DNA of 64,000 nucleotides from Neocallimastix lanati (nom. inval.) (Eukaryota > Neocallimastigomycota > Neocallimastigomycetes > Neocallimastigales > Neocallimastigaceae). A model generated the notes under the pieces. The model made no database searches, was not told the origin of the DNA, and saw only the letters and a program-made list of their open reading frames with translations. The stretch covers positions 1,292,501-1,356,500 of the forward strand of contig JACVTC010000016.1 of the NCBI GenBank assembly GCA_016946835.1, written 5' to 3'. A program made the position numbers and the translations under genes. Positions 24,176-35,619 of the stretch are shown piece by piece; the stretch's first letter is position 1; each line of letters begins with the position of its first letter.

Positions 24176-27100
24176 TTTGTTTTAAGTGCTTCAAATGTGG
24201 ATCCTTCGGTCACTATTTTCGAAATTGTAGAAACAAGAATATTGTAAACAATACAAAAAAAATATTAAATCAGGCCACAAAAGAAGAAAGAATAATTATA
24301 ATAATATTGGAAAATATAATGCAAAAAAGTAAACGATCATAATGAAACAAATAAACTCAACTCAGAATAAAAATAATGAGATTTCTTTTGATGATTACAA
24401 CTCAGAAAGTGGAATGATTTTAAACTAAATTACACATAAAATTCAAATATTCATGGTAACAAATATAATTGTATTTCTCAATGGATCCTAGATTCAGGAT
24501 CGTCAGTTCACATCTCAAATTCCGCAAATCACCTCAAAAACATTACAAAATGTAACGAAGAAATAATACTCCCGAATGAAAAAATAGTATCATCTACTAT
24601 GCGCGGTGATTTCACTGGTTACTTAAACAACAATAAATTCTCGCTCAATGACGTTTTTTATGTACCTAATATTAATAAAAATATAGTTTCTGTATCAAAA
24701 CTCACTCAACAATTTTATAAAATCGTGTTCTTCAATCATAATAATAAACCTTATTCATCTATTTACAATGAAAACGGTAAAAAAATATCAAATGTATACT
24801 CAAATAATTAAAATATCTATATATTATGGTTAACAAATAATAAAATCAATTTTAATAAACCACCCAGTGATAAATTGATCCTTTCATATCTTTCACATCT
24901 TAATAAAATTGACAAAATCAATATCTGGCACCGCCTTGGACATTTCAACATTAACTCTCTGAAAAACAAATTCTTAAAAATAAATATAACATCCAAATGT
25001 CCCATTTGCTCAAACTCAAAACTAAAAAATTTTCCTCATAAAAGGTCAGAAAGAAGATCTAAATCTATTTATGAACTAGTACACATGGACCTCGATGAAC
25101 CAATCGAAGAGTCCATTCACAATAATAAATACTTCATTTCCATTCTTGATGATTTTTCCCGCTTTGGTTGGGTCATTTTCATTCAAAACAAAAGCGATAC
25201 CTTCGATAAATTTCACCAATGGTTCAACATGATTTAAAACACATTCAATAGATCCTTTTCCTATATCCGTATCGACAACGGTACAGAATTTTGTAATAAT
25301 AAGTTCATAAGCCTATGCTTACACAATGGAATAATACACCAGTTCACGACCCCATACAATCCACAACAAAATGGACGGGCTGAACGCTTTAACGGTACTC
25401 TTATTAATGTAGCAAAGGCTTTATTAAATGATTCTAAATTAAGTAAAGAATTTTGGGAATACGCTGTTGATACAGCTAACTACACACATAACCGTATTCC
25501 CAACGCCAGTTTAAATAATAAGATCCCATTTGAAATACTTTTCAAAACAAAAGTTGATTACTCACATTTTAAGGTATTTGGTAGCCGCGTATTCTACTTT
25601 ATACCAAAAACTTTTCGATCTAAATTCGAATATAATGCTTTACCATGTATTTTTCTTGGGTACCATCCACACTCAAAATCTTATAAAATTTTAGATATTA
25701 CTAATAACAAAATCCTTTACTCTCGATCAGTCTATTTTTTTGAAGACAACCCAGAAAACTCCAAATTATCTTCCCCTATACCAAACAATTTCCAATACTT
25801 TATTCCTATATCCGAAATCAGAGGGATTTAATAACCATATTTTTAACAACATTGATAATATTCCATATAATCAGCATCAATTTAAATATAATATCAAAAA
25901 TTTCAATAACTTTAGTACCAAAATCAAAGATTCTAATAAATCTCACATAAATGATGAGTCACTTAAAATCAACGATCACTTTAATAATAATAAAGATAAT
26001 GAAAAAGAATTAAATCAAATTATAAATAAATACAATAGTACAAATACAAAAAACCAAGATTCTTAATAATTCAAAGGAATTAAAAGATCCTAAAGACTTT
26101 GACGATATATTCAATCTCCCAGACAAAGAAGAATGGATAGAAGCCGTTAAAGATGAACTACTAAATATGAAAAAATTAAATGTATTTAAAGTAACAGAGA
26201 CTTTACCAAGAGGTGTAAATATCGTATCATGCAAGTGAATATTTAAATATAAAAGGGACTCTAAAGGTAACATCAATAAGCGCAAGGCACGATTAGTAGC
26301 ACACGGTTTCACCCAGAGATACGGGATTGACTACATATTCACCTTCTCACCAATACTCAAATTAGATTCAATACGCATTGTTATGGCAATCTCAGTCCAA
26401 AGAAATTAAAGAATTATTCAAATAGATGTCAATGCCGTATATCTGAATGCCGACTTAAACGAAAAAATTTATATACCTGCACCTAAAGGTCATCCATTGT
26501 ATAATAAAGGATTCTTAAAATTAAATAAAGCTCTATACGACCTTAAACAAGCTGGCCGTCATTGTAATGAAACATTAACCAAAACACGTTTAAAACTTAA
26601 TTTCAGAAGATTAAATAGTGAACCATGCATTTTTGTCAAAAATAATAATGAAAAAGAAATTGTATGTATTCTAGCAGTATATGTAGACGATATATTACTC
26701 GCAAAAGGAAATAATGTATGTTAAAGAACAGATAAAACTAATTTTTAACAATAAAGAAATAGGTGATATTGATTTCGTTATCGGAATAAAGTTTGAGAAA
26801 TGTATTGATGGCTACATTATGCATCAAAGACAGTATATTAAAGATTTAATAAACAAATTTAAAATAATAGACAACTCTTCAGTCAGAAATTTAAAACCAA
26901 TAGTAAACACCAAATTAAGAAAGAATAATTACGATGAAAACTCTTTACAGAAGTGCAGTTGGAAATCTACTCTATTTAGCAATCGCTACTAGGCCAGATA
27001 TATTGTTTTCGGTAAGTAAAGCTTCAAGGAAAAATAAAAATCCAACGTTGGAAGATTGGAATAATGTAATAAAAATAATTAAGTATTTAAAGAAACTGAA

Positions 27101-27604
27101 AACTATGGAATAAAATTTACAAGCAATAAAAGCCTCAAGATATTTGCTGATACCGATTACGCTGGAGATTCTGATTCAAAAAAATCTACCTCCGGATTTT
27201 TAATGATGATTGGTGATGCCCCGACAAGTTGGTATTCAAAATTACAAAAATGTGTTTCAACATCCATCGCTGAATCCGAATATTATAGTGTCAGTGAATG
27301 CGCCAAACATAGTCTCTGGTACATCAACGTATTGAATGAGTTAAACATAAATATTAATTTCGTAACAATTAGGGTTGACAATAAAGCAGCAATTTATAAT
27401 TGTCAAAATTATTCTATCAACCCAAAATCCAAACACATAGATATTAAGTATCACCATGTAAGAAATCTAATAAAAGAAAATAAGATAAAATTAAAATATA
27501 TAAAATCTGAAGATAATATTGCCGATGGACTTACAAAATATCTTAGCAATTCATCTATAGATAAATTTAGAAAATTGCTACTGTATGAAATGAAAGAAAA
27601 TTAA
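24176..27604 (+). mobile_element. Ty1/copia Gag-Pol relic, nearly complete Pol
   Basis: Order is zinc knuckle, protease, integrase, RT, RNase H, as in Ty1/copia. Seen: CFKCGSFGHYFRNC (CX2CX4HX4C, about 24190-24230); WILDSGSS with D-S-G at 24491-24499; WHRLGHFN and CPIC (integrase zinc finger); integrase D at 25088, D at 25274 and E at 25382, exactly D,D35E; KARLVAHGFTQRYG; IQIDVNAVYLNADL; YDLKQAGR; YVDD at 26680-26691; RSAVGNLLYLAIATRPDI; DYAGDSDSKKSTSGFLMM; AESEYY; KHIDIKYHHVR; and a C-terminal DGLTKYL. Lesions: in-frame stops at 24809, 25235, 26236 and 26407, and frameshifts near 25800, 26050, 26715, 26955 and 27100. No 5' LTR is visible. Dead, but the best preserved copia in the window. 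Confidence 0.9.
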
Positions 27605-27640
27605 TCAAATATAACTTACACTTTCACCGAAGTTAATTTG

Positions 27641-27660
27641 ATGGGGAGTGTTAAATAGTA
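27641..27660 (+). other. Polypurine tract and start of copia 3' LTR
   Basis: ATGGGGAG directly precedes TGTTAAATAG, with the T of TG at 27649. It lies 37 bp after the RNase H stop, the usual place for the plus-strand primer and LTR start. The LTR right end cannot be fixed because I see no second copy. The minus-strand copia at 60.9 kb has a matching TGTTAAA start. Confidence 0.6.
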
Positions 27661-28662
27661 AATTTATATATTATTAACCAATAATATTTAGTTATAAAAA
27701 TAGTATAAATATTAATAGAATGTAATAAAAAGAAAAACAACTTTAATAAAAAATGACATCTTATTTTAAAGTGTTTTCAAATAAGTCCATGTTTATAAAT
27801 ATAAATAATAATTTATTTTTTAAGTCCATATTTATAAATATTAAAAATAATTAAATTAATAAATCTAATTAAATATGTGAAAAAAAATTTTTTCTTAAAA
27901 AAAAAAAAAAAAAATATCTTTTATAAATGACATAAAATCTATAAAAAATTTATAGAAAATGATACCCTTGATTAAAATTATTAAATAAATTAAAAAATTT
28001 TTAATTATTTAAAATTTATTTTTTTCCTTTATCATATATAATTTCATATATTATATCATATATAAAAATATAAAAATTTTTTTTTTATTTTTTATTTAAA
28101 TAAAAGCTTGTAAAAAAGGTAAATAATTTAATACATTAATTGTAATAATATGATTTAATATAATAAAATTTAAAAATTAATTTTGTTTTATTAAATCTTT
28201 TATATTATAAATAATAAATATTATTTATTATTATTTCTACAAATATTGAAATAAATCTTAACTAATAATTTTAAGTATATGACAAAATTTCAGGTATAAT
28301 AATGAAAATTAAAATAAAATAAAAATCATAATTGTAAACATAAATTTAAATATAAATTTAATTACGATAAATATAATATAAATATACATATTTATCTAAT
28401 TTGATAAAAATTAATATATTAATATATATTAAATTATGAATTGTATAAAAAAATAAAATAAAATAAAATAAAAATAAAAATAAAAATTAAATAAATAAAA
28501 TATAGATAAAAGTAATTATACCTATACAACAATAAATCAAAATGAATGTAGAGACTGTAAGTATTATAAGTGCTTATTAAAATTTAAGACTAAATATTAA
28601 ATAAAAATAATATTAATAATTAAAGTAGTATTAACAAATAGTAATTCCTATTCCTAAATACC

Positions 28663-28736
<74 letters not shown>

Positions 28737-28818
28737 TATATTTTTAGAAAAAAAATATGAAAAATAAAAATTATAATAAATTTTATAAAATATTTTTTAT
28801 AAAATATATTTTTATTTA

Positions 28819-28854
<36 letters not shown>

Positions 28855-28960
28855 TTTTATTTTTATTTTATGGAAATTATATAAGAAATTAAATAATTAA
28901 ATATTTATTACTAATATATATTATTTTATAAATAATATTATTAATATTAATAAATTTGTA
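27661..28960. other. Probable LTR body, then AT-rich spacer
   Basis: The first few hundred bases are presumably the 3' LTR. A short unit, AAGTCCAT.TTTATAAATAT, occurs twice near 27784 and 27820. Beyond is AT-rich DNA with an AAT microsatellite (about 28665-28735) and a T-run near 28820-28852. No gene seen. Confidence 0.45.
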
Positions 28961-28963
28961 TAA

Positions 28964-29179
28964 TATAATAACAACAACAATAATAATAAAAAGGTTAAGC
29001 TTCTTATTGAATTAATAGTACTAAGAGAATTATTAGAGTCTAATAATGGAAGATGTAGTGAAAAGTATGGTAAATGTCGTCAAGGTGAATGCTGCAGTAA
29101 GTATGGTTACTGTGGCACTTCCATAAAATACTGTAAAAAGAGTTCTGGATGTCAATCCCATTATGGAATATGTTGGTAA
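28964..29179 (+). CDS. CBM18 domain terminal exon, partial gene
   Basis: An open stretch begins after a stop at 28961, reads a short Asn run and a Leu-rich segment, then one complete hevein-like domain (29051-29176) and a stop. The domain has all eight cysteines (C-SEKYGK-C-RQGE-CC, then YGY-C, KY-C, SG-C and GI-C) and ends ICW. There is no Met in this frame, so it is either the last exon of a spliced gene or a fragment. AG acceptors are available near 28993, 29025 and 29038, but I could not identify an upstream exon with a signal peptide. The domain keeps the Ser and three aromatic binding positions (S, Y, Y, Y). It binds chitin if expressed, by family knowledge. Confidence 0.6.
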   Translation, partial: YNNNNNNNKKVKLLIELIVLRELLESNNGRCSEKYGKCRQGECCSKYGYCGTSIKYCKKSSGCQSHYGICW

Positions 29180-29685
29180 ATCTATTAATTAAAAAAAAAA
29201 AATAATTAAAAATTTAAAAGTGAAAAAAAAAAAAAAAAAAAGGAAGAAAAAAGGTATTATTACAATTAATATCCTTTTTTATATATATATATATAATATA
29301 AAATCTATAATGATAGAAAAAAAATTTTTTATTTTAAATTTATAGAAATTTTTTAATTTATATTATTTAAAAATGTATTAATCTATTATTATAATTTAAT
29401 ATTTCTTTAAAATTAAAAAAAGTAATTTTAATGAATTTAATTTATTATTAGCTTTTGAAATCTATTATTTGAATTTTGATAATTTGAAAAAAAAAAAAAA
29501 TATTCATTTATATTAAAATAGTTAATTAAAAATTAGTATTATAATTTTAAGAGTTTTTTCTTTTTTTATATTAGTCATATAACTAATATGACTAATATAA
29601 AACTATTATTTTAATAAAAATTCAATAATCAGCCTATGAAAATATCTGCTGAAATGTTTTTATAATAATTTGATTTTAGACAATT
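29180..29685. other. AT-rich spacer
   Basis: No gene. It contains poly-A tracts and the perfect inverted repeat at 29567-29599. The short T-run at its end is the A-tail of the LINE fragment that follows. Confidence 0.5.
29567..29599. repeat. Perfect 14-bp inverted repeat, 5-nt loop
   Basis: TATATTAGTCATAT at 29567-29580 is the exact reverse complement of ATATGACTAATATA at 29586-29599, with AACTA between. It is too short for a MITE and no terminator function is known for such hairpins here. Confidence 0.8.
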
Positions 29686-30720
29686 TTTTTTTAGACTAGG
29701 AAGAGAATACACTTCCATTGCTATATTAAATAGATTAAAATATTTTTATGTATTACATTTAATAAAAAAATACATTATATGATTAAAAAAAAAAAAAAAA
29801 TAAGATGTAAGTAGAAGATTAAATAAAACAAAACAAAAAAAAAATATCATAAAATTAAATATAAACAAATTTTAATAAATCAAAGAGAATTTAGTGTAAT
29901 AAAGAATAAAAATAAGTTTAAAAGTTAAAAAAATATCGGGTATATATACTAATCATAGTATATATACATACACTATGATTAGTAACATGATCACCAGTTA
30001 AATCTAAAATAATAAATCAAAGAAGTAACATTTTTAACAAAAATTGTGTGCTATCACTTTTTTTATAATAATTATAAAATTACATAATTTTAAAGAAAAA
30101 AATAAATTTCATGCAATAAAATATTATATATTATAAGATTATAAAAGTACGTTAGAAGCAATAACCTCAAACTTTTCCCATTCCTCGATGATAACACCAC
30201 GTCCATTATTGCAAGTAATAATTTCAGTATTAGTGTTATCTAACGAATCTGTATCAGTTCTTTCACTGGGAGGTGAAAATCCATTTAGACGTTTACGCTC
30301 TTGGCAACGGTAGATTCAACGGAATACCAATTCATCATCAATCTAAAAAGATCGGCGAATTAATGGTATTACATTTGTTAGAAACTCCACAATCCCCACG
30401 AAATACGGAACAGTCGACGAAGTTGAATTTTGTTTAAAAATATTGTCAACTAATTGTCTTTGTTCCCCATCATTAAGTTTAATTTTTTCATATATTGAAT
30501 GCCCACAAAGAAGAGTACTCAATAAAAAATTAAATATTATTATCATAATCCTTTTCTGAATCTAAAACTTGACATTTAAATTACTGCTTAATATGGATTG
30601 TTCAGGTTTCAATGATAAAGATTCATCAAAAGGAATAACCAAAATAAGGCTCTTTTGGTAATGAAAGTGTTTTTGCTAAACCTCTCAAAAAGTAACCTCA
30701 AAAATTGTTTTTAAATGATC
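29686..30720 (-). mobile_element. LINE family B fragment with 3' UTR and ORF2 C-terminus
   Basis: The plus-strand T-run at 29686 is the A-tail of a minus-strand element. The next 400 bp match the 3' UTR of the family B copy at 42.2 kb (compare GAAGAGAATACA.TTCC followed by the same AT-rich pattern). Further in, pieces of ORF2 read IPFDESLSLKP (thumb segment, compare GIPFDKSLSLNP in family A), then a frame at 30343-30546 with FNFLL and PYFVGIVEFLTNVIPLI that lines up with the family A C-terminus (PFLVVTAALLQSIIPIA). It ends EEWEKFEVIASNVLL. Most of RT and all of the endonuclease are gone, and the frame is broken. The hairpin at 29948-29983 lies in its 3' UTR. Confidence 0.6.
29948..29983. repeat. 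12-bp inverted repeat with 12-nt loop
   Basis: ACTAATCATAGT at 29948-29959 pairs perfectly with ACTATGATTAGT at 29972-29983. It lies in the 3' UTR region of the LINE fragment, so a hairpin in the element RNA is possible. Confidence 0.75.
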
Positions 30721-30731
30721 TTTGTTGAAAA

Positions 30732-30817
30732 TTTTTTTTTTTTTTTTTAACTGCAGCAAACTTGTTTCATCTTTATTAATTAAATATATGATAAAATACA
30801 TGTAATAAAAAGAAAAA

Positions 30818-30821
<4 letters not shown>
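30732..30821 (-). mobile_element. Extra 3' UTR stub of LINE family A
   Basis: T-run 30732-30748, then about 73 bp that match the LINE A 3' UTR starting at 30858 (AAC.GCAGCAAACTTG then TTTCATC) with few differences. It is a very short, 5'-truncated copy or an internal duplication, abutting the A-tail of the full copy. Confidence 0.75.
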
Positions 30822-30860
<39 letters not shown>

Positions 30861-33800
30861 GGCAGCAAACTTGTTTCATCTTTATTAATTAAATATTTGA
30901 TAAAATACATGTAATAAAATAATAAAAAAAAAAAAAAAGATAAAAAAATAAACAAAAAATAAAACACAAAATAAAAATAAAATAATGGTATAATATATTC
31001 TAGTTTCATTTAATTAATATTTGTAAGACTTCACAAGGGCATTATTATACTGAAGTATAATAATTAACTTTGACTTCGCAATGTTAATCATAATTTTAAG
31101 ATACAAAATTATGATCTTCATTGGTTGCGCTAGCCCTGCTGGCCTGTCTTACTGTTTCTTCAGCATTGACGCTCTTGGTAGTAGTAGTACGATTCGATTT
31201 GAACCTATTGAACAAAGACCATTGCTGGCCAATAGCAATAGGTATAATCGATTGGAGAAGTGCCGCAGTAACCACTAAGAACGGAGTATCAGAATAAGCA
31301 CCTGATTTCATCTGGCACTTAAATAGATCCTTCCATTCCCTTGTACTGTTATTAATACTTCGACCTCCAAGAAGGAAATTAAACACTTTTTCACACACAC
31401 TAGAATCAACATACACATTATTTTCAATACTATTACTAACATTACTAAAAATACTATTACTAATATTACTATAACTATTATTACTATTATTATTATTACT
31501 ATTACTAATATTACTATTACTATTATCTATTATCATTATTACTATTAACTATATCATTTGTTAGGTTGCCACGGTAAAAAGCATTATATAAAAATAAAAT
31601 TTTATCATTAACTTTACTACGAATATGACTGAAAAAAGGACAATCAATTAACCAATGCCTTATCCATTGTTTATTACTTTTACAACAGGGACAAAAATTA
31701 GGACACATTTGATCTATTATTTTTGCAGCTTTAGCAATTCTAGCATCTAATCTATATCCGCTTCGTGCTCTCAATAGCTAATAGAAACCATATGAAAGAT
31801 CAGGATATTCATAACAAAGTTTTATAAATTTTGATGTTTCTTCGAATTTGTTTTTGTCATAAAACTCAGCTTTAATAGAATTGATTTTTATATCTCTTTT
31901 CCAATATAAATCTTTGATTTTATTATCGTTATTACCTCTTTTCTCTAGTTTACGTTTAAAAGTTCTACTTTCTTTTGTCCATGTATATTTTCTAGATTTT
32001 GGAATATTATTAACTAAATAGGAAATAATACAATTTGAATATTTCCATTTATCAAAACATTTGACTTGAGACAAAGCACATTTAGCTGACAATGGAGGAA
32101 TATTTAAATCTTTTGAAATAGAATATACATTAATAAATGATTTGGCTTTTTGTAAACCTGCAATCCATCTTAATCCTTTATTAATTAATTTCTGAGTATT
32201 ATTTGCTCTCACTTTATTTGAACCAAGTAAAGGCGCAAAGTAAGAGACTTTACTAAGTACATAGGAGTTAATTATAATCTTCTTAAATGGAATAGGAATT
32301 TTGGAATTTGAAAGAAATTTACTAACAGAAAAGAGAGCTTTAGTAACTTTAGAGTTAAGTAATTTAATAATAGGGTTCAACGATAAGCTTTTATCAAATG
32401 GTATACCTAAATAGGTATAACATTTAGTTATTGGGATTGATTGACCAGCAAGATAAAAAGTAGGATCTCTTTTATTTTGAAAAAGAGGTGTGTCTGGTCG
32501 AATCACTATCGTTGTACACTTGTTAATTCCAAAATTCATCATATTAAATTTAGCCCATTCATTTACCTTCTTAAGCATTTTTTTTTAACTTAGTTCTTGA
32601 TGGTGCGCATAGAACAATATCATCTGCAAAGAGTCCACCACAACATCTAGATTCGCCTAAAGGAATTCCAAGTTCTGAAAAATCATTAAAAATGTCATTA
32701 ATAAAAAGACTAAGACTGAAAAAAATTGGTGATAGTGGACAACCTTGTCTAACTCCTTTCATAATATTAAAAGATTCCGAATATTGATCATCAATTTTAA
32801 CACTGGCTTTGGAAGTCAAATATAGATTTTTAATAAATTGATAACATTTACCTCTAATACCTAAAGCATCTAATTTATATAAAATATTACCCTATTGGAA
32901 CAGAATCATATGCCTTTTTTAAATCTAGAAAAGCAAGGTAAGTTTCTTTATTATCATTTTTTCGCCTTTGACAAATTTCTCGAATTGAAATAAATAAACT
33001 AACACATTCTTCTTTAGTACAAAATCCAAATTGCTCTGGCCTAATAAAATTATTTTTAAGTCCATATTCCGAAATTCTTATGGAGATTATTTTCGAAATG
33101 AGTTTAATACCATTGTTAATCAGAGAGATACCTCGATAATTGTCACAAACAGATAGATCATCTCCTTTTTTAGGAATAGATATAATACTTGCTTCTTTCC
33201 AAGAGCTAGGAAATTCTCCATTCCAAATTCTTGAGTATATCTTCTGTAAACAATTTAAACCAGAAGAAGAATTATTTACTGAATTTTCGTCATCCGGAGG
33301 AATTAAAGCTTTATAAAATTCAATAGGAATTCCATCCGGGCCTGAAGCTTTATAATTTGGAGTAGCTAAAATTGCTTCTTTAATTTCTTCTATACTGATG
33401 TCTTGATTTATATCCCATTCATTGTGTCTCGTATACTTAATTGTACCATTGGAAAATTTATTAGATCATTCGATTAATGCACTATTGATATCAGAATGGC
33501 TTGAAGCAAGTTTTTTATAGTGATTGTGACATACTTCTAACTGTTCTTTAGTAGAAGTAGCTAGTTTACCATTTTTGTCCTTTACTGGAGAATTTGACAT
33601 ATTTTTAAATTTATCTACTTTTGCTGTTGTTTTAAGCCATTTCCAAGCTTCTTTGGGTTATGAGATTTCATATATTCACATCCTGTATTGATCCAATGTT
33701 GGTATTCAGTTTTCCTATAAATATTACACATATGATGAATAATTTTTGCACATTCTATTATATTTTTCAATTAATTCTTCAAATTCATCTAAATTATGAT

Positions 33801-34970
33801 AAGAACCTCTTCTTTTAATGGTTTTATATAATTTCATTTTGAGTTTTTGCAAATTAAATATTTTCTGTGACATATGAAAAAAAGATTTTCTAACTTCTGA
33901 TATTGACGTGATATTAAGTTCCTTAGCAATATTGAATGAAGTTGAAATAAATTTCTTAGAAATATCATCAATACTAATATTAGGATCTGGAATAACTTCC
34001 TTTAATACACTAAAATAGTTGTTGTCAAAAATTGATTCTTTTTCATTTATACATTTTAATCTATCCCATTTAACTGTCTTTTTAGGCAGAGAGAAAGAAT
34101 TATCTGAATTAACTGATGAAAAACATTTACCTTTTATTAATAAAGGTTTATGATCAGAAATGGGGGGAGAAGTCAATAAAAGTACCATATGAAAGTAAAT
34201 CTAACATATGATCATTGACAATCGCATGATCTATATCAGATTCTCTATTACTTCTACTCCATGAAATTGGGGAGCCCCATAAGGGAAGAATTTTCCAATT
34301 ACTAAATTTAGAGAGCAAATTACCTAATTTCTCAGTAGGTAAATTAAAATCACCAACCAACATTGAAGGATGAGAAGAGTGACTATTTAACCACGACAAT
34401 ATTTCAATTCTAGCAGCTCTAGCATGAAGGCTATGGCCACTATGAGGTACGTACACATTACCAATAGAACATTTAGTGAAATTCCAAAAATTATAAGTAT
34501 ACAAGGAAATAATATACTCATAAGTGTTGTTTTCAAGAGAGGCTTGACAAGAATTATGAAACCCTATATAAAGTCCTCTTTTACCGGGAATTTCATTACT
34601 AGCTTTTTTGAAGAAATGTTTATAGTTTTTTAAAGAAACTCGACACGGATATTTACTGCTAGCACCTGAACCATTTCCTGTTTCTTGAAAGCATAAGAAA
34701 AGTGGTTTGTACATTGAAATAAAGAATTCAACACTGTCTTTTTTATCAAAGTTCCATCCATTAGTATTCCAACTGACACATAGAGAAAAATCTTTAACTG
34801 TATTATTATTAATATGAGTGTTATTAATATTATTGGAATTATTATAATTGATTGAACTGGAATTTGAATTTGAATCTGAACTTGAAACAGAATTTAAACA
34901 TAAATTTGAACTTGAACTTGTACTTGAACTTGTACTTGTACTTGTACTTGTACTTATACTTGAACTTGAA
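30822..34970 (-). mobile_element. LINE (family A) copy A1, near full-length, broken
   Basis: Non-LTR retrotransposon on the minus strand. A 36-nt A-tail appears as the T-run 30822-30857, the 3' UTR is about 30858-31095, and ORF2 extends up to a Ser-rich start near 34965. The layout is APE-type endonuclease, reverse transcriptase, then a C-terminal CCHC zinc finger. I see no ORF1. The 3' UTR and coding sequence are shared with copies A2 (44586-47099) and A3. A 75-bp piece of family A RT sequence abuts the 5' end at 34971. Clade not assigned. Confidence 0.9.
31096..34965 (-). pseudogene. LINE A1 ORF2: endonuclease, reverse transcriptase, zinc finger
   Basis: From the 5' end: a Ser-repeat leader, SWNTNGWNFDKKDS, FQETGNG (endonuclease catalytic Glu), GDFNLP, SDIDHAIVN and ISDHKPLL, all APE-type endonuclease motifs (34850-34140). 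Then RT: GPDGIPIEFYKAL, SIPKKGDD, NNFIRPEQFGF, YLAFLDLKKAYDSVP, GVRQGCPLSPI and CGGLFADDIVL with FADD at 32619-32630, then the thumb. Last is the zinc finger CPCC..HWLIDC (about 31640-31700) and an Asn/Ser-repeat segment. Lesions: a frameshift in a six-base G-run at about 34166-34171; a stop near 33724; an indel near 32900; one extra A in the A-run at 32578-32586; and a TGG-to-TAG stop near 31778, where copy A2 keeps TGG. Not functional. Confidence 0.88.
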
Positions 34971-35045
34971 GGCTTTGGAAATCAAATATAGATTTTTTAT
35001 AAATTGATTAACATTTACCTCTTATATCTAAAGCATCTAATTAAA
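34971..35045 (-). mobile_element. Short LINE A RT fragment at the 5' edge of A1
   Basis: 34971-35045 repeats the A1 sequence at about 32807-32885 (GGCTTTGGAA.TCAAATATAG, then ACATTTACCTCT and AAAGCATCTAATT) with a few changes. It is out of order relative to ORF2, so it is a separate piece or a template-switch product added during insertion. Confidence 0.75.
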
Positions 35046-35619
35046 TATATTGTTGAATATAACTAATATATAAATGTTAAAACTTACGTAAATAATAAAA
35101 AAATTAATAGTTTATAACACACTAATAACAATAATTATAAAGATTACTATAAAAAAAAAAATTATAAAAACTCTTAAATATATATTATATAAATACTTTT
35201 AATTAAATTTTATTTATAATTTCTTTTTTATTAAAATAATATTTTATAAAAACTAATAAATAAATAATATATATAATTTATCAACGATTAGCAATAACTA
35301 ACTTTTAAAACTTTCAAACATTTTAAAATATTTCAATAATAAAAATTATTTTAATTAAAATAATAAAAAAAAACAAATATATAATAATAATAATTATTAT
35401 AATTTATAATGGCAAAAGTTTTTTAATGTAATTATTAAATAAATATATATATATATTTTCAATTAAAAAACTTTCAATTAATAATTTTATAATTGAAACT
35501 TTTTAAAATATTTATATTATAAAAATAGATAGAAAAATATTCTTTTTAACAATCATAATAAATTATATATCTTTATAATATTTATATATAAATAATTATA
35601 TCATTCTTTTAAATTAGAT
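35046..35619. other. AT-rich 3' flank of the 10xCBM18 gene
   Basis: No gene seen. A/T low complexity; the part closest to 35620 should hold the 3' UTR and poly-A site of the minus-strand gene. Confidence 0.5.
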
